6,969 nucleotides of DNA from Candidatus Rifleibacteriota bacterium (GTDB lineage: Bacteria > Muiribacteriota > Ozemobacteria > Ozemobacterales > Ozemobacteraceae), in the NCBI GenBank assembly GCA_028691595.1, contig JAQUZA010000165.1, positions 1-6,969 on the forward strand. The letters run 5' to 3'. This document shows positions 6,661-6,969 of this stretch, piece by piece. The notes under the pieces are model-generated. The model did not search any database and had not been told where the DNA came from. It worked only from the letters and a program-made list of their open reading frames with translations. A program made the translations under genes and the position numbers. The first letter of the stretch is position 1, and the number at the start of each line of letters is the position of its first letter.

Positions 6661-6849
6661 TTAGCGTCGAGCCTGCCAGGCACTTTCCCACCAGGTGCGT
6701 GAAGCACCACGGCTGAATATCACCCGTTTTTCGTTGTGGTCCTGGGGTGACAATGCCAGTGAGCCATGGCACTTTGCCTGCATACAGGAAGCTTCTGAGT
6801 TAATCTTTTTTCCAAGATAAAAGTTCGAGAACATTGAATGCTTAAGCAT
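6661..6849 (-). CDS. Small 62-residue protein of unknown function
   Basis: I do not recognise this protein. It begins with ATG one base after the stop of the preceding - strand gene and has AGGAG (6862-6858) 8 bases upstream, so its start signals are as good as those of the confident genes here. The product is basic, with no signal peptide and no membrane segment. It contains C22-x4-C27-H28 (CMQAKCH) and a Trp-rich basic C-terminus (TWWESAWQARR). The C-x4-C-H spacing matches a rare haem-attachment variant, but without an export signal this is probably chance. An initiator at M6 is also possible. Because it is short and unrecognised, it could still be non-coding or a decayed remnant. A longer overlapping - strand frame (6905-6720) starts only at TTG and is less likely. 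Confidence 0.5.
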   Translation of the reverse strand: MLKHSMFSNFYLGKKINSEASCMQAKCHGSLALSPQDHNEKRVIFSRGASRTWWESAWQARR

Positions 6850-6850
6850 T

Positions 6851-6969
6851 TCACTTGCTCCTGTCTACTAGACCAGGCCACGGGCCGCGGCGATTGGTCC
6901 GGCAAAGTTCTTCGAGTTCACTTTCGAGCTCGCGCAATTTTCGGTCAATAGCGTTGAGGCGATCGATTT
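6851..6969 (-). CDS. Coiled-coil C-terminal end of a - strand gene (partial)
   Basis: From base 6967 downward, one - strand frame stays open for 38 residues to a TGA at 6853-6851. It begins with IDRLNAIDRKLRELESELEEL, a clear heptad-like run of Leu and Ile separated by charged residues. A short Arg/Pro tail ending GLVDRSK follows. The other two - strand frames hit stops within this stretch. This is the end of a coiled-coil protein whose start lies outside the window. The stop sits one base before the ATG of the 62-residue gene, and the RBS of that gene is inside this coding end, so the two are co-transcribed. Family and function cannot be told. Confidence 0.7.
   Translation of the reverse strand, partial: IDRLNAIDRKLRELESELEELCRTNRRGPWPGLVDRSK

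Noticed and set aside
6671..6714. Short palindromic bits such as GCCTGCCAGGC and GGTGCGTGAAGCACC
   Set aside because: Stems of only 5 bp with no U-tract and within the small ORF; expected by chance.
6661..6849. C-x4-C-H in the small protein as a haem-binding site
   Set aside because: There is no signal peptide for export, where c-type haem is attached, and a single rare-spacing match in 62 residues is weak.
6720..6905. 61-codon - strand frame starting at TTG
   Set aside because: It overlaps both the coiled-coil gene end and the 62-residue ORF in a different frame, needs a TTG start, and has no good RBS.
1..6969. CRISPR arrays, tRNA or rRNA genes, insertion sequences, prophage or defence genes
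   Set aside because: No direct-repeat array, cloverleaf, ribosomal RNA signature, transposase or nuclease/defence motif was found on either strand.

Overview
The window looks like chromosomal DNA from a Gram-negative-type bacterium with an anaerobic style of metabolism. The signs are an iron-sulfur flavoenzyme operon, a cobalamin-binding radical SAM enzyme, a Sec-exported protein with a classical signal peptide, strong Shine-Dalgarno sites and sigma-70-like promoters. Codon use is mixed with no strong GC bias. The lineage cannot be named from the sequence. No transposase, integrase, CRISPR array, tRNA or rRNA was seen.

Left part (1-2034, + strand): the 3' part of a flavoenzyme operon. Four cistrons are packed with overlaps or short gaps: the end of an upstream gene (to 110), a two-[4Fe-4S] ferredoxin-like subunit (104-586), a BFD-like [2Fe-2S] subunit (602-892) and a FAD-dependent DAO-family oxidoreductase (889-2034). 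The set and its order match the heterotetrameric dye-linked proline dehydrogenases (PDH1 type, A-F-X-B) and their relatives, the hydroxyproline dehydrogenases, opine oxidases and HcnABC. The complex probably oxidises an amino or imino acid and passes electrons through the flavins and Fe-S clusters to a carrier. The substrate cannot be read from the sequence.

Middle (2035-3974): a separate transcription unit on the + strand. It has a near-consensus promoter (TTGACG, 17 nt, TACAAT), a strong RBS, a GTG-started 591-residue exported protein, and a perfect 22-bp terminator hairpin. The protein carries a zincin signature (HENAH, then EGWAE 36 residues later) and a ComEA-like helix-hairpin-helix near its C-terminus. 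This pairing is the most unusual object in the window.

Right part (3975-6969, - strand): a radical SAM/B12-binding enzyme abuts a GT4 glycosyltransferase with no intergenic base, in transcription order glycosyltransferase then radical SAM. They probably act together on a cell-surface glycan or lipid-linked saccharide. Upstream of them lie a sigma-70-like promoter embedded in a perfect 12-bp inverted repeat and a second palindrome. Beyond that are an unrecognised 62-residue ORF with a good RBS and, running off the window edge, the coiled-coil C-terminus of another gene. The middle and right units converge on the shared hairpin at 3900-3947.
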